From Candidatus Coatesiibacteriota bacterium (lineage in GTDB: Bacteria; RBG-13-66-14; B26-G2; JAUVZD01), in the NCBI GenBank assembly GCA_030602715.1, contig JAUVZD010000001.1, forward strand, positions 310,001 through 374,000: DNA of 64,000 nucleotides, written 5' to 3'. This document shows positions 30,122-39,030 of this stretch, piece after piece; the stretch's first letter is position 1, and every line of letters begins with the position of its first letter. A program made the position numbers and the translations under genes. The notes beneath the pieces were generated by a model. The model was not told where the DNA came from. It made no database searches and saw only the letters and a list, made by a program, of their open reading frames with translations.

Positions 30122-31618
30122 CTATGCCAGATTACCCTTAAACATCTCCATAAGGGATTCCACATCCAGCCCGTCATAGCCCAGTTCTACAGCCATCTCG
30201 TCAGCCGATTCTTTCTGACCCCGGCTCCACAGTCCCTCCATCAGAAACTCTCCCGCCTTGGGGTTGCTAAACCAATCCCGGTCATATTTCTCCCGCAGAT
30301 AATTCTCCAGCTGAGCCCAAAAGAGCCAGGCTCGCAGGTAACGAGCGGCATAAAAATCCGCATCCACATCTACAAGATAGGATTTCGGCGAATATTTGCA
30401 GAGACAGGCTTTGCTCAATAGCCTGGCATAAAGGTCGGCTCGCTCTTCACCCACCGGGCTGCCGTCGTGAAGCTGTAGCTCGTAGGAGAGCTTGGCGCTG
30501 TAACGGCGCACCATATACAGCAGATTGGTGAAGGCAAAACGAATATATTTGGAGCAGTCCTCCTGGCCCAGGTAACGGCTCAGCCACAGGGGATTCTGAG
30601 AGAGGTGTTCTATGAGGAAGGCAAAGCTCTCGGTCACCGAGTTGTCTCCCAGATAGCGATACTCCATAGGCAGACTTCCGTTGGAGTATCCAAAGTGCAG
30701 GGAGTGACCCAGCTCGTGCAGAAATGATTTATAGTCCTCCACACCCCCCTGGGGCATAATGGTGAGAACCACCCGGTTGGGAATCTCAATAGGACAGCAG
30801 AAAGCCCGGGGGCGCTTTCTGTCCCTCTGCTCCAGGTCAAAGTGGATATTGCCCTCCGCTCTCATATCTATGCCCATATCTCCCGCCCAGCGTTCTACAG
30901 CCGGAAGCATCCGCCCCTTCTGGAAGAGGTGGTCGTAAGCGGTGGCTCGGAACAGGAACAGCGAATCGTGTCTCTCAAGCTCCTCTAAGGGGATGCCCAA
31001 CACCTTGTCCACCTGGTATTTCATATTTTCCCGGAAGAGTCCCTCGGTCCCCTTCAAGAAATCGGCGGTAACCTGCTCCAACTGAGCGAGGTCCAGCCTG
31101 CCCAGGTCCTCACAGTAGCCGACATAGCTCCCATAGCCCAGCTCCCCCGCTATCCGATGACCAAACCGCCAATAATCCAGATATAAGCCGTTGTTCTTGG
31201 CGACTATCCCAAGAATCAGGTCCTCCAGCTCCCGCCTTTTTTCCCGCTCAGCGATATTGCGCACAAGCACCTGGGACATACGAAAGGAGTGGGTCTTGCC
31301 GTCAAACTCCAATGTCTGGTTGGCTTCGGTGTTGTCAATTTTGTCTTTCAGCTTACGGCTGGCGAAACCCTCCAGAAACTGACCACAAAACTCCAACAGG
31401 TAGCCCAATCTCCGCTTCTCCTCCCCGTCAGTAACCGACGATGCATACTCCCGTAGGGCGAAAAAACTCTCCATCTCAGCCAACTGCGAATACTTTGCAA
31501 AGATGGAATCGGTGTCTATGGTCTCGGAGATGCCCGCACCGGCAAGATACTCCTCCTCCAGGAGCTCCATTAGAAATTTCTCCGCCTGCTTGCAAATCTC
31601 ATCAATCTTTGCCTTCAT
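30122..31618 (-). CDS. M3-like zinc metallopeptidase (oligoendopeptidase F type)
   Basis: About 498 residues, predominantly helical. The zinc motif is HELGHSLHF (HExxH, near residue 300) preceded by VEDYKSFL. A downstream Glu ligand is supplied by VTESFAFLIEHL, in the usual M3 spacing. No signal peptide is present, so it is probably a cytoplasmic peptide-degrading enzyme. M32 carboxypeptidases share HExxH but differ in flanks; M3/oligoendopeptidase is favoured. I chose the ATG at 31618 with AGAGGAAAGGGAAG upstream, over a TTG 27 bases earlier. It is the last gene of the dnaJ operon. Confidence 0.82.
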   Translation of the reverse strand: MKAKIDEICKQAEKFLMELLEEEYLAGAGISETIDTDSIFAKYSQLAEMESFFALREYASSVTDGEEKRRLGYLLEFCGQFLEGFASRKLKDKIDNTEANQTLEFDGKTHSFRMSQVLVRNIAEREKRRELEDLILGIVAKNNGLYLDYWRFGHRIAGELGYGSYVGYCEDLGRLDLAQLEQVTADFLKGTEGLFRENMKYQVDKVLGIPLEELERHDSLFLFRATAYDHLFQKGRMLPAVERWAGDMGIDMRAEGNIHFDLEQRDRKRPRAFCCPIEIPNRVVLTIMPQGGVEDYKSFLHELGHSLHFGYSNGSLPMEYRYLGDNSVTESFAFLIEHLSQNPLWLSRYLGQEDCSKYIRFAFTNLLYMVRRYSAKLSYELQLHDGSPVGEERADLYARLLSKACLCKYSPKSYLVDVDADFYAARYLRAWLFWAQLENYLREKYDRDWFSNPKAGEFLMEGLWSRGQKESADEMAVELGYDGLDVESLMEMFKGNLA

Positions 31619-31657
31619 CTTCCCTTTCCTCTTTTGACAATCCAAACGACAACCGCC

Positions 31658-33253
31658 TCAATCAAAACCCTTTCCTTGCCAATCTATATGCTTCCAGGGC
31701 AGGTAGCTCCCCTCTTGGGGGATGACATCATCAAACTCCGCCGGCACCCGAAGCCAGGAGCCCTGGGCTACCACGCTTTCCAGATACTTGCCCGCTCTGC
31801 GGTCTCCCAGAGAGAGCAGTGTGGCGGCACGGGCTAAACGAATGCTGTCGGGGCGAAAATCATAGATATGGTTTTTCCTCAATGCGGATTCAATCCGATT
31901 CGCTTCCCGCTTCAATGTGGCCACCTGGTGGGTGGTGCGCAGAGCAAAGGGAGTGTGGGCTTTGGGCACAAATGGAGCCAAACTAATTGCCATGTCAAAC
32001 TTGGCTTTGCGGTCAATTTCAAAGACCAGGTCAAGCATCGCTTGAGCCTCTTCTGCAAGGTCCGGGGAGATGCCCAACATGAAATAGAACTTCACCGCGC
32101 TCACCCCGAGCTGATTGCAGAGCTGGACGAACTCCATTATCTGCTGGTTTGTCAACCCCTTACCTATCTCTTTGCGGGTGAGGTCGCTTCCCACCTCGGG
32201 AGCGATGGTGAAGGTCTTCTGTCCTGACTGGTGAAGCATCTCCAGGCTCTCCCCATCCATAATGTCCGCCCTGAATGAGGAGATGCCCACAGAAAAGCCC
32301 CGCTTCTTCATCTCCTTTAACAACTCTTTCAGGTGCGGGTAGTCGCCGACCGAGGTAGCCACCAGCCCGAAGCGTCCGCCCTTATCTCCCACTCCATCCA
32401 CCATAGCCAAAATATTCTCCAGACTGCGACTGCGGAAGGGAAGATACCCACACCCCGCCAGACAGAAACTACAACCACGATTGCAGCCCCTGCACAGCTC
32501 CAAGAGGACCATATTAGAAAGCTCTATGTGGGGAGTGAGCGTCTGGGTGTGATAGGGATACTTTTCCAGGTCCTTGATGTAGATTCGCTCCACAGAATCG
32601 CTGACTTCACCAATCAGAGGATGGAAGGAGGCTAGTTGCTCGCCTCGGAAGATGGACTGGTAAAGTGAGGGGACATAGACGCCGTCAAATTTCTCCAGCT
32701 CCAACAGTATATGCTTTCGCGACTGTCCCAGGCGCTGGAATTTGATGACCATATCCACCACCGAGCTGAAGACCGCCTCAGCCTCACCGATATATATCGC
32801 ATCCGCGAAATCAGCCAGCGGTTCTGGATTGGCAGACGGAGCAATCCCCCCCACAATGACCAAGGGCATGTTCTCACCCCGTTCCTCGGTATGCAGGGGG
32901 ACCCCTCCACCCTTCAACATCTCCAGAAAGTTACGATAGTCCAGCTCATAAGGGACGGTAGCCACCACCATCTTGAAATCCTTTAAGGGAATACCTTTCT
33001 CCAGGCTCCGTCCCAGCGGGCGCAATTTAGGCTCGTAGAAGAACCTTTCCAGGTAAACATCCTCATTGGAACGGAGTATAAGCTCCAGGATGTGGAAGCC
33101 CAGATTGGACATACCCGCCGAATAGGTATTGGGGAAGAGAAGGGCTATCTGGTAGCGACCCCCTCCTCTCGGCTCATAGAGATAAATTTCATCCTCAAGG
33201 ATGCGAGCCAGTCTTTCCCTGTCCTTGCGAGCAAACATAGGGAGGTTTGACAA
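31658..33253 (-). CDS. Radical SAM protein with B12-binding-like N domain (TIGR03960 type)
   Basis: 531 residues. The N-terminal part (IALLFPNTYSAGMSNLGFHILELIL..., VIVGGIAPSANPEPLADFADAIYIGEAE) has the form of a cobalamin-binding-like domain. The radical SAM core carries the 4Fe-4S motif CNRGCSFC (about residues 256-263), then LVATSVGDYPHLKELL and FTIAPEVGSDLTRKEIGKGLTNQ. This is the layout of the TIGR03960 family, which often occurs next to a TIGR03936-type partner and rng/rplU genes. No partner domain is adjacent here. The reaction is unknown. It is flanked by a TPR lipoprotein gene (26 bases) and the M3 peptidase gene on the same strand. Confidence 0.85.
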   Translation of the reverse strand: MSNLPMFARKDRERLARILEDEIYLYEPRGGGRYQIALLFPNTYSAGMSNLGFHILELILRSNEDVYLERFFYEPKLRPLGRSLEKGIPLKDFKMVVATVPYELDYRNFLEMLKGGGVPLHTEERGENMPLVIVGGIAPSANPEPLADFADAIYIGEAEAVFSSVVDMVIKFQRLGQSRKHILLELEKFDGVYVPSLYQSIFRGEQLASFHPLIGEVSDSVERIYIKDLEKYPYHTQTLTPHIELSNMVLLELCRGCNRGCSFCLAGCGYLPFRSRSLENILAMVDGVGDKGGRFGLVATSVGDYPHLKELLKEMKKRGFSVGISSFRADIMDGESLEMLHQSGQKTFTIAPEVGSDLTRKEIGKGLTNQQIMEFVQLCNQLGVSAVKFYFMLGISPDLAEEAQAMLDLVFEIDRKAKFDMAISLAPFVPKAHTPFALRTTHQVATLKREANRIESALRKNHIYDFRPDSIRLARAATLLSLGDRRAGKYLESVVAQGSWLRVPAEFDDVIPQEGSYLPWKHIDWQGKGFD

Positions 33254-33279
33254 CTATTGCCTTATCCTCCAGGGTCCCT

Positions 33280-34281
33280 TTACGGAACGGTCATTGAATA
33301 ACTGTAGAGTTGAGTATACTGGAGAATATAATCGGGATTGTCCAGGTCATGGATGAGCGCCTTCCCCAGCGCCTCCTTGGCCTTCTCATACTCCTTCTTC
33401 TCTCCGTAGCAGTAGGAGATTTCGGCAAGTATCCGACCCTTCAAGCTGGGTTCGTTGAAGTCCTTGCCCAGTCCCTCCTCAAATAACTCTATGGCTTTAT
33501 CGTAATCCCCCTGAGTTTCATAGATGACGCCGTAAGTTAGATAGCTCTCACCCCGGTTGGGGTTCTCCTTGATGATGTCATCCATGGTAGCGACAGCCAG
33601 CTCAACCTCTCCGCCACCCAGATAAAACTGGGCCAGCACCTCACCGCACAACGCCTTGCGCTCGGCGTCGGGGGCAAGCTCCACCGCCTCCATTATCTCC
33701 TCCAGCGCTTTCTCCATCTCATTCCTGGCGGCGTATATGTGAGCCATTCCCTTATGCCCTGAATAATTACTCTCATCCAGTTTCAGACATAGTTGGAACT
33801 GGGATTCCGCCAACTCCATCAAGCCTTCCACCTGAATGTAATAAATCTCCTTCTGCCAACTGGGTATGGAGGGGTCCTCAAGGGCCATCAGGTTCTCCAT
33901 AGCCACCCGCATATAGACCCAACCCACCGCATAGTTGCCCTCCACATGCTCCGGGTCCAGGGCTAACAGTTTCTCCAACGCCTCCGTAGCCCCGACCAGG
34001 TCGTCCTGTGCCACCTTATGTTTAGCCTCATTGAAGTAATGCTCGGTGAGACAATCGCCGTGCTTCTTTTCCGCTTCCTTTGCCGGTTCTGAGTCCGGGT
34101 AAAGAATTGTGATGCTCTCATATATCTCAGCCGCCTTACCTTCCAGACCCGCCTCTTTGTAAGCCTGCGCTTCTGCAAGCAGGGTGTTTATCCGGGCTTC
34201 TTCCCCCATCTGCCCACATCCAGCAAAAAAAGCCACAAGCGGGGTCAGAACCAAAAAAGTTACAAACGAAATCTTTCTCAT
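33280..34281 (-). CDS. TPR-repeat lipoprotein
   Basis: 333 residues with a lipoprotein signal (ISFVTFLVLTPLVAFFAGCG, lipobox FAGC). The mature protein consists of tandem TPR helices, for example LLAEAQAYKEAGLEGKAAEIYESITILYPDS (about 34-64), DLVGATEALEKLLALDPEH, ALEEIMEAVELAPDA and GDYDKAIELFEEGLGKD. Such proteins scaffold envelope complexes or assist outer-membrane assembly. The start overlaps the dnaJ stop by one base (TAATG), so it is translated with dnaJ. Its partner is unknown. Confidence 0.85.
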   Translation of the reverse strand: MRKISFVTFLVLTPLVAFFAGCGQMGEEARINTLLAEAQAYKEAGLEGKAAEIYESITILYPDSEPAKEAEKKHGDCLTEHYFNEAKHKVAQDDLVGATEALEKLLALDPEHVEGNYAVGWVYMRVAMENLMALEDPSIPSWQKEIYYIQVEGLMELAESQFQLCLKLDESNYSGHKGMAHIYAARNEMEKALEEIMEAVELAPDAERKALCGEVLAQFYLGGGEVELAVATMDDIIKENPNRGESYLTYGVIYETQGDYDKAIELFEEGLGKDFNEPSLKGRILAEISYCYGEKKEYEKAKEALGKALIHDLDNPDYILQYTQLYSYSMTVP

Positions 34282-35381
34282 TATTCTTTCTCCTTTTCAA
34301 GGTCTCTCAGCCTTTTATAAAGCCCTTTTTCTTCTTTTTTCACCTTTTTGGGGGTCACCACATTTACATGAACCAACAGGTCTCCCCTTCCCTTTCTCCT
34401 CATGTGGGGAAACCCCTCGCCCTTTATCCGCATGACCTCTTGGTTCTGCACTCCAGCGGGCAGGTCCAACTTTGCCTCGCCGTTGAGCGTGGGAACGCTC
34501 AATCTATCCCCCAGGACCGCCTGGGGGAAACTGACCTCCAGGTCATAGTGCAGGTCAGTTCCTACGAGCCGGAAGAGGTCGTGTTCCTGCAGATGAATGA
34601 ACACATACAGGTCTCCGGCCGGTCCACCCAGCTTGCCCACCTCTCCCTCGCCGGAAAGCCTTAAGCGCGAACCGTCGTCCACTCCCGGGGGAATGTCCAT
34701 CTTCAGGGTCCTCCTGGAGAGCAATCGCCCCTCGCCGTTACAATGGGGACAGGGGTCTTTAAGAACATAACCCGCACCAGCGCAATTCCGGCATTCGCTG
34801 GCGATGGAAAGAAACCCACGACTGCGGGCGACCATTCCACTACCTCCACAGTTGGGGCAGGGAACATAACCACCCTCCGGGTCCCCTCCCTTGGAGCCGG
34901 TGGTCCCACACTCCTGGCAGGGGATATTGCAGTGCACCTCAATCTCCACCTCCTTGCCCTCGCCAGCCTCCTCCAGGGTCAAGGTCAGGTCGTAACGCAG
35001 GTCCGCTCCTCTGGTCATCTGTGGTCCCCGGGGGCGGCGAGTGCGCCCTGTGCCGAAACCACCGAAACCGAATATGCCGTTGAGCAGGTCAGCGAAGGGA
35101 AAGTTCTCAAAGAGGTCATCAATAGTTACATGGGCGAAGCCCCGATAGCCACTGCTCTCCAGTCCTGCATGTCCGTACGCATCATATAGCTGACGCCTCT
35201 GGGGTTCGCTGAGCACCTCATAGGCTTCAGTGCAAGCCTTGAAGGTTTCCTCGGCGTTGGGGTCCCCCTTGGCTACATCCGGATGGCACTCCTTAGCCCG
35301 CCGGCGGTAGGCGGCTTTTATCTCCTCAAGCGAGGCGCTCTGAGATACCCCCAGAACTTGATAGTAATCACGTTTAGCCAT
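34281..35381 (-). CDS. dnaJ: Chaperone protein DnaJ
   Basis: Hsp40 co-chaperone that stimulates DnaK. It has an N-terminal J domain (DYYQVLGVSQSASLEEIKAAYRR, HPD in ECHPDVAKG), then a G/F region. The zinc domain has four CxxC-type repeats (CQECGTTGSKGG, CPNCGGSGMV, CRNCAGAG, CPHCNGEG), followed by a beta C-terminal substrate domain. Length 366 is normal for type I. No dnaK or grpE is adjacent. It heads an operon with the TPR lipoprotein, radical SAM and M3 peptidase genes. Confidence 0.95.
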   Translation of the reverse strand: MAKRDYYQVLGVSQSASLEEIKAAYRRRAKECHPDVAKGDPNAEETFKACTEAYEVLSEPQRRQLYDAYGHAGLESSGYRGFAHVTIDDLFENFPFADLLNGIFGFGGFGTGRTRRPRGPQMTRGADLRYDLTLTLEEAGEGKEVEIEVHCNIPCQECGTTGSKGGDPEGGYVPCPNCGGSGMVARSRGFLSIASECRNCAGAGYVLKDPCPHCNGEGRLLSRRTLKMDIPPGVDDGSRLRLSGEGEVGKLGGPAGDLYVFIHLQEHDLFRLVGTDLHYDLEVSFPQAVLGDRLSVPTLNGEAKLDLPAGVQNQEVMRIKGEGFPHMRRKGRGDLLVHVNVVTPKKVKKEEKGLYKRLRDLEKEKE

Positions 35382-35443
35382 TCTTCAAGTACCCCTCTCC
35401 GGCAAAGATAACCCATATCTGCCCACATTAAAGCCAAGATGAA

Positions 35444-35472
35444 ATATTATGATATGCACCCACAAAAATCAA
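35444..35472 (-). promoter_or_regulatory. Possible dnaJ promoter
   Basis: On the minus strand TTGATT (35467-35472) and TAATAT (35444-35449) with a 17-base spacer, about 60 bases upstream of dnaJ. Both boxes are four of six. Confidence 0.4.
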
Positions 35473-35504
35473 ACTATTTTCCCCGCGATGTTCTATATTA
35501 AAAA

Positions 35505-35529
35505 ATCAGGGGAGCAATGCTCCCCTGAT
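35505..35529 (-). terminator. Terminator of htrA
   Basis: A perfect eleven-pair inverted repeat (ATCAGGGGAGC and GCTCCCCTGAT) followed on the minus strand by TTTTTTAATATA. It begins 20 bases after the htrA stop codon. Confidence 0.8.
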
Positions 35530-35549
35530 ACCGTCCGTCGGATTAAGGG

Positions 35550-37013
35550 CTACTGCGGAGTCACCACCACATAACGTGAATAATCTCCACTCTTGACCAA
35601 CATGAGGATGCCTTCCCCCTCGGCTACCGAACTCAACGCCTCCCGGAAATCATCCATAGTGGTTACCGTCCTGCGAGCCACCTCAATTATCAGGTCTCCA
35701 CGCATTATACCGGCGCTATCGGCAGGACTGCCCAGAGCGACCTCAATTACCAAAAGACCCATCTCACCGCTGTAACCGAATTGGTCTGCCAGGTCCGGAG
35801 TCAGCTCCTGCAGTCGCATACCCAGCGTCTGCTCAGTCGGCAAGGTCTCCATCTTGTGCATGGGTATGTCCTCCGGCAGTTCACCCAGCTTCACTTTTAT
35901 GTATTTTGTCTTCCCGTCACGGATGACCTCCAGGTTAGCCTCGAGACCCACCTCGGAAGACGCCACCATATTGCGCAGTTCGTTGACCCCCTTGACCTTC
36001 TCGCCGTTGAAGCCGACGATTATATCCCCCCGCTCAATCCCGGCTTTCTGCGCCGGACTGTCGTCCATCACCTCGGCAACCAAAGCGCCGTCGCGGGTCT
36101 CCAACCCGAACTGCTCCTGCAGGTCCTTATCCACCGGCTGGATATAGACCCCCAGCCAACCCCGGGTAACCTTACCGCTCTCCAGAAGTTGCTGCATAAT
36201 GTCCTTGCAGATATTGATGGGGATGGAGAAGCCCACACCGGCATACTGACCGGTGGCGGAGGCGATAGCGGTGTTGATGCCGATGACCTCGCCCTTAAGG
36301 TTTATCAACGGGCCACCGCTGTTGCCGGGGTTGATGGCCGCATCGGTCTGGAAGAAATCCTCGTATTCCGCCAGTCCCACATTGGAGCGTCCCTTGGCAG
36401 AGATTATCCCCTGGGTGACCGTATGCGACTGGTGGAAGGGATGACCGATGGCTAACACTATCTGTCCCACCTGGACATCATCGGAATCGCCCAGGACGGC
36501 AACCGGTAAGTCACCGCCCTTTATCTGGATCAAGGCGATATCCGTCTTGGGGTCGGCGCCCACCACATCAGCCATGAACTCCCGACCGTCCATCAACCGA
36601 ACGGTAATCTCATCGGTATCGGCAATTACATGGTTATTGGTCAGAATCAAGCCGTCTGAGGAGACGATAACCCCGCTTCCCTCTCCCTGCATCTTGTATT
36701 CTCTGGGAAAGCGGTCAAAGAAATCCTCAAAAGGTCCAAAGAAATTGAAGGAGTCGGGCGGAAAACCGCCGTAATTCTGATAATTAGCGGTAGTTGTGGT
36801 GGTAATGTTGACCACCGCCGGGCTGACCACCTCAGCCACATACATATAGGCGGCGGACAATTGGTCCAGAGTCCTTAACGCCTCCTCATCCAGCTCCTGG
36901 CTGACTGCTTTTGGGGATAGGTCCAGCGAAGCGGAGATTACCAAACCGATTATCACACAGGCAATCCCCACAATAGCCAGAAGGCTCCATTCCCTTGCGC
37001 TCATACCCGCCAT
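35550..37013 (-). CDS. htrA: DegP/HtrA-family serine protease
   Basis: 487-residue envelope protease/chaperone. An N-terminal hydrophobic segment (WSLLAIVGIACVIIGLVISA) acts as signal or anchor. The trypsin-like domain has the catalytic His in LTNNHVIAD, Asp in DPKTDIALIQI and Ser in AINPGNSGGPLINL. Two PDZ domains follow (about residues 285-375, and 395-480 with DLADQFGYSGEMGLLVIEVALGSPADSAGI). This DegP/DegQ architecture is common in diderms. GGAGGATA precedes the ATG by nine bases. It is monocistronic, between a perfect consensus promoter and a strong terminator. Confidence 0.94.
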   Translation of the reverse strand: MAGMSAREWSLLAIVGIACVIIGLVISASLDLSPKAVSQELDEEALRTLDQLSAAYMYVAEVVSPAVVNITTTTTANYQNYGGFPPDSFNFFGPFEDFFDRFPREYKMQGEGSGVIVSSDGLILTNNHVIADTDEITVRLMDGREFMADVVGADPKTDIALIQIKGGDLPVAVLGDSDDVQVGQIVLAIGHPFHQSHTVTQGIISAKGRSNVGLAEYEDFFQTDAAINPGNSGGPLINLKGEVIGINTAIASATGQYAGVGFSIPINICKDIMQQLLESGKVTRGWLGVYIQPVDKDLQEQFGLETRDGALVAEVMDDSPAQKAGIERGDIIVGFNGEKVKGVNELRNMVASSEVGLEANLEVIRDGKTKYIKVKLGELPEDIPMHKMETLPTEQTLGMRLQELTPDLADQFGYSGEMGLLVIEVALGSPADSAGIMRGDLIIEVARRTVTTMDDFREALSSVAEGEGILMLVKSGDYSRYVVVTPQ

Positions 37014-37051
37014 AAAGAATATCCTCCTTATCTTCTTTCGGTCTGTTTACA

Positions 37052-37080
37052 ATTATACACCAATAAACCCCTGATGTCAA
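37052..37080 (-). promoter_or_regulatory. Perfect consensus sigma70 promoter of htrA
   Basis: On the minus strand TTGACA (37075-37080) and TATAAT (37052-37057) are separated by exactly 17 bases. It lies about 38 bases upstream of the htrA ATG. Confidence 0.8.
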
Positions 37081-37235
37081 AACCATTCAGCTTACGCATA
37101 AAAAAAATAATTTTACCGTCCCACGATTACATCACAGGACCCTTGCTAAAAGAGACATCCATTTCCAGACCTTCGTTTAAAATATATACGCACAAAAACC
37201 GCCAAATGTTCCCAGAAAAGGAAGATTTTTTCACT

Positions 37236-37264
37236 TTGACATAAAGCTCTCTGCAGACTATAAT
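37236..37264 (+). promoter_or_regulatory. Perfect consensus sigma70 promoter of the HDAC-family gene
   Basis: TTGACA (37236-37241) and TATAAT (37259-37264) with a 17-base spacer. It is followed 17 bases later by the AAGGAGGG ribosome binding site of the downstream gene. Confidence 0.8.
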
Positions 37265-37293
37265 AAAACCTTACAAAAGTAAGGAGGGAAAAA

Positions 37294-38196
37294 GTGCACT
37301 TCGTATATTCCCAGGACTACTACGCCGACCTACACGGTCATGTCTTTCGCACCGACCGCTACCACCTGCTCTACGATAAGCTGGTAAAAGAGGGTTTAGC
37401 CGGCGTTGACAACACCCTCCCCCCCCGCCCGGCGACCAGCGAGGAGCTCGCCCTGGTGCATACCAGCGAATATCTAAACGACATCCTCAATATCCGTTAC
37501 ACCCCAGCCACCATCAGCGGTGAGCTTCCCCTGTCTCAGGAGATAGTTGACGCCTTCATTCTCGGCGCGGGAGGAAGCATAGTCGCCGCCGAGAAGGCAA
37601 GGGAAGGCGGGGCGGTGATGAACATCGGCGGAGGTCTGCACCACGCCTTCCCGGACCACGCCGAGGGCTTCTGCCTGTTCAACGATATTGCCATAGCCAT
37701 TCAAGCCCTGCGCCGGAGTGGATTTGAGGATAAAATCGTGGTGGTGGACTGCGACCTCCACCAGGGCAACGGCACCGCCTTCATCTTCCAACAAGACCCC
37801 TCGGTCTTCACCTTCTCCATCCACCAGGAAAACAACTACCCCCTCAAGCAGAAAAGCGACCTGGACCTGGGTCTGGACGACGGCACCGGCGACGATGAAT
37901 ACCTGGCCCTGCTTGAAAAACATCTCCCCCCCATTATGAAAAAAGAGCGCCCCGGCCTGGTCTTCTACATCGCCGGGGGGGACCCTTATATTTATGACAT
38001 GCTGGGGGGGCTCTCTCTCACTATAGAAGGGTTATTTAGGCGAGACCGCTCAGTCCTCTCTGAAAGTAAAAAGGCTGGTTGCGGGGCGGTAATACTGCTC
38101 GCCGGGGGCTACGCCCAGAGACTTGAGGACACCATTCAAATTCACTTCCAGACGGCAAAAGCGGCTGATGAGGTTTACCGCTCCGGGGAGGCTTAG
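37294..38196 (+). CDS. Histone deacetylase-family deacylase
   Basis: Zinc-dependent deacylase of the class I/II HDAC, AcuC and acetylpolyamine-amidohydrolase superfamily (300 residues). The active site is intact: the His pair in GGGLHHAFPDHAEGFCLFND (about residues 109-128), the zinc ligands in VVVDCDLHQGNGTA, and the later Asp in YIAGGDPYIYD. A C-terminal GGY supplies the transition-state Tyr. Length fits the compact bacterial branch. The substrate may be acetylpolyamines or acetyl-lysine proteins and cannot be told. The start is GTG at 37294 with AAGGAGGG six bases upstream. It diverges from htrA and ends overlapping the converging SHOCT-like gene by four bases. Confidence 0.9.
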   Translation: MHFVYSQDYYADLHGHVFRTDRYHLLYDKLVKEGLAGVDNTLPPRPATSEELALVHTSEYLNDILNIRYTPATISGELPLSQEIVDAFILGAGGSIVAAEKAREGGAVMNIGGGLHHAFPDHAEGFCLFNDIAIAIQALRRSGFEDKIVVVDCDLHQGNGTAFIFQQDPSVFTFSIHQENNYPLKQKSDLDLGLDDGTGDDEYLALLEKHLPPIMKKERPGLVFYIAGGDPYIYDMLGGLSLTIEGLFRRDRSVLSESKKAGCGAVILLAGGYAQRLEDTIQIHFQTAKAADEVYRSGEA

Positions 38197-38573
38197 GTGG
38201 CTCTGATTATCACCCTGGTCTTCTTCTCGTTGTCAAAGAGCTCCACCAGCTCGCCTATCTCCGCGCTGTCCAAAATCTCCACCAGCTGGTCATAGCTTAT
38301 CTGCTTCTCGTTAATGCTCAGGTCGGAGTGTTCCTTGGGTATGAAGCGCAAGCCCCATTTGATCAGCTTGAATGGTAGACGAACGTTGACCTTGGGCTCC
38401 TCCATATCACCCTCAAAGACCTGTATGTGCAGACGGGTCTTGGGTCTTGGTTCACCTTCAGGCAGGTCCTCCTCCTTACTGCTTTCCAGAGCCGAGAGCA
38501 GTCTTTCCGCCTCCTCCAAGCTTACCTTTCCCTCTTTTAACATCTCCAGAATCTTTTTTCTCTCCTCTTTCAT
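38193..38573 (-). CDS. SHOCT-like domain protein
   Basis: 126 residues. The N terminus (MKEERKKILEMLKEGKVSLE, EAERLLSALE) is the short SHOCT/YvlB-type helical pair found in many bacterial envelope-stress-related proteins. The rest (TRLHIQVFEGDMEEPKVNVRLPF, LIKWGLRFIP, and a C-terminal LVELFDNEKKTRVIIRA) matches the small DUF2089-partner proteins that pair an oligomerisation helix with a beta domain. Its ATG lies inside the 3' end of the DUF2089 gene, with a 98-base overlap in another frame and a ribosome binding site (AAAGGAGAGAAGG) within that gene. The two proteins are likely produced and act together. Confidence 0.75.
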   Translation of the reverse strand: MKEERKKILEMLKEGKVSLEEAERLLSALESSKEEDLPEGEPRPKTRLHIQVFEGDMEEPKVNVRLPFKLIKWGLRFIPKEHSDLSINEKQISYDQLVEILDSAEIGELVELFDNEKKTRVIIRAT

Positions 38574-39009
38574 CCTTCTCTCCTTTCTTTTTATCTATCT
38601 TCTTAACCTTCTTACCGCTAACGCTCTTCTTCCCACGGCTCACCTGGCCCTTCCCTTCAAGAAGACCCAAAGCCTTCTCCACGCTTATCTCCCCCCGGTC
38701 CAGGCGGTCCAGAATATCCTTCGCCATCGGTCGGGGCTTGAAGTCTGCGGACAGTCCCAGCCGGTCCAGCAAGGCGTCCAGCCGTAAGCGAACAGTTGGA
38801 TATGAGATGGCAAGTGACTTCTCCACCTGCTTTATGTTTCCCCTGCCGGCAAGGAAGGCGAACAGCAGGCTCAGCTCCCCCTCATCCAGGTCGCAGAAAC
38901 GGCAGGGGGGGAACTGCCCGCTGACCTCCGCCCCGCAGGAGATACACTGCAGACCGGTGACAGCCATCCGGTCGCCACAGTTGGGACATTTCCAGCTAAT
39001 TCGTGCCAT
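38476..39009 (-). CDS. DUF2089-family zinc-ribbon/HTH regulator
   Basis: 177 residues. An N-terminal zinc ribbon (WKCPNCGDRMAVTGLQCISC) is followed by FPPCRFCDLDEGELSLLFAFLAGRGNIKQVEKSLAISYPTVR in order, the DUF2089 core with a helix-turn-helix-like GNIK.VEK.L.ISYPTVR.RL segment (about residues 55-85). DUF2089 proteins are probable transcription regulators. After about residue 130 the sequence turns into a Lys/Gly-rich low-complexity tail. That tail is the out-of-frame reading of the SHOCT-like gene, so it may come from a recent frameshift or stop loss; stops in both other frames lie near the expected end. It has its own promoter and an AT-rich upstream region. Confidence 0.8.
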   Translation of the reverse strand: MARISWKCPNCGDRMAVTGLQCISCGAEVSGQFPPCRFCDLDEGELSLLFAFLAGRGNIKQVEKSLAISYPTVRLRLDALLDRLGLSADFKPRPMAKDILDRLDRGEISVEKALGLLEGKGQVSRGKKSVSGKKVKKIDKKKGEKDERGEKKDSGDVKRGKGKLGGGGKTALGSGKQ

Positions 39010-39030
39010 TTATGCCTCCTTTCCCTTGAT

